The position numbers were made by a program, and so were the translations under genes. Below are positions 62,901 to 64,000 of a DNA stretch of 64,000 nt, piece after piece. Source of the stretch: Tyto alba (lineage: Eukaryota; Chordata; Aves; Strigiformes; Tytonidae); assembly GCF_018691265.1 (NCBI RefSeq), contig NW_024881322.1, forward strand, positions 3,410,001-3,474,000, read 5' to 3'. Under the pieces are notes generated by a model. That model did no database searches and was not told the origin of the DNA. It worked only from the letters and a program-made list of their open reading frames with translations. Position 1 is the first letter of the stretch. The number at the start of each line of letters is the position of its first letter.

Positions 62901-64000
62901 GCGACAGCGGTATTAATTTGCATCCGTGTTGTCACCAGGGTGCTTCAAGTGGCAGTGTTCATGGATTGAAACAAGTCTGGTTCAGCTGAATTTCTTGTGA
63001 GGCCCTTATGTGCCTTTTGTATTTTTACAACCGAAGTCTGGAGGATGCCACAGACGCTCTATTGGACTAGGTCCCGCTTTCAGCACAGCCCATGTTTGAC
63101 AGTGGAGCCTCTGCAGGTATCCCACCACCTTAGGCAGTTGGCTGTGGTTGTATCACCTGTCCTAAGTGCAGAGATTTGCAAGAGTGTGACCGATACAGAG
63201 TGAAGAGAGAAAAGAGAGCTCATGTGTAGAAGGAGAGCCATCGTGGCACAGCACATGCTTATGTCGAGCTCTCTCAGGCTCCTCAAACACTTCTGGGACT
63301 GTTCCTTGTTTCTGGAGTCTGAGAGGTGCAGAGGTGGCCTGTGGCCTTTTTTGCCTCTCTTTCACCTCCTTCAGGTTGGGCCAAGATAACTTTGACCACA
63401 GTTCTGACTGAAGGTGATTGTTCCCACAATAACACTGCTGTTACCAAGTATACAATAGTTCTGGCACACTAAGCACAACTTCAGAATACAGGGTGTTTTA
63501 AGCTAAAAACAATGCTGATTCTTTCAGCTCAGTGTGAGCCAGGAAAGTGCAGTTTCACCAGACAGAAAAGAAGAAAATCAAAATTATTTTTTCAAGGCTG
63601 AAGAAAAAATTCACAAACAATTGCACGGTGAAAAAGGATAAACTCAATAAAAGTTGACTTAACAACATCATTTTAACTTGTCAGAAATGCTAAGGGAATA
63701 GTTAAGGTTTTTCTGCTCAGTATCTATTTAAATTCCAAAGTATGTCTTGACAAAAGCAATTACATACTTGATAAGTGAATGGCCAGCAAGACAGTCTATA
63801 ATTCTGAGTAATTTTGAAGCATGCTGAAACCTCTCTGGGTTATTTGTGTACTGACATACAGCTGAATAATAGTGTTTGAGAGAATATTAATGTGCCTAAC
63901 ACTGAAAGCTACAAGATGCTGGTAGCTAGGTTGCTAGAGCCAAGATCAATTTCTGAATGAGTTGGATGATACCAGACAAATTTACTGGGGAGCTGAATTC
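59316..64000 (+). other. CMTM7: CMTM7 intron 1 (partial)
   Basis: Starts with a GTAAGG donor; about the first 600 bases are still CpG-rich and the rest is AT-rich. I searched for a MARVEL-type second exon and found none to the right edge. An 8-base inverted repeat lies at 60935-60960 within AT-rich repeats of TATGTA type. No nested gene is supported. Confidence 0.85.
60935..60960. repeat. Short inverted repeat
   Basis: Arms TGTAAAGT (60935-60942) and ACTTTACA (60953-60960) with a 10-base loop. Related TATGTAAA and CTTCACATA segments follow to about 61030, giving an imperfect AT-rich repeat cluster. Confidence 0.7.

Noticed and set aside
1..64000. CRISPR arrays, operons, insertion sequences or phage-like modules
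   Set aside because: The window is plainly vertebrate nuclear DNA with spliced genes. No regularly spaced direct repeats or prokaryotic gene clusters are present.

Overview
This is vertebrate nuclear DNA, most likely from a bird. Coding exons are short, sit far apart, and are bounded by GT/AG splice sites. Two CpG islands mark the 5' ends of genes. A fragment at about 53532-53850 has the typical 3' end of a CR1 LINE, the main retroelement of birds and other sauropsids. Repeat density is otherwise low, which also fits a bird. The species cannot be named from the sequence alone.

All recognised genes are on the + strand. They follow the order known from human 3p22, GPD1L - CMTM8 - CMTM7. (1) 1-5215 holds the 3' end of GPD1L: the end of its last intron, a 97-base terminal coding exon (2247-2343) and a long inferred 3' UTR ending near a poly(A) signal at 5193. 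(2) 5216-19380 is intergenic with no gene I can support. (3) 19380-20560 is a CpG island. It carries CMTM8 exon 1 (20133-20315), followed by a 27 kb first intron, exon 2 (47274-47447), exon 3 (51853-51969) and terminal exon 4 (54771-54854). Together these encode a complete 185-residue MARVEL-domain protein. (4) 54855-58750 is the CMTM8 3' UTR plus a short intergenic gap. (5) 58750-59900 is a second CpG island with CMTM7 exon 1 (59157-59315). CMTM7 intron 1 then runs off the right edge, so the rest of that gene is outside the window.

CMTM8 and CMTM7 are tandem paralogues of the CKLF-like MARVEL transmembrane family. From published work on mammals, both influence surface-receptor trafficking, including EGFR internalisation. 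GPD1L is an unrelated metabolic neighbour, a cytosolic NAD-dependent glycerol-3-phosphate dehydrogenase-like protein; its position reflects conserved synteny, not shared function.

I found no undescribed biological system. The points most worth a second look are a proline/glutamine-rich N-terminal extension encoded by triplet repeats in CMTM8, a reading frame that stays open for 146 codons upstream of the CMTM7 start, a cluster of SOX-like sites near 35.2-35.4 kb in CMTM8 intron 1, and a recurring set of nearly pure G+T tracts scattered through the locus.
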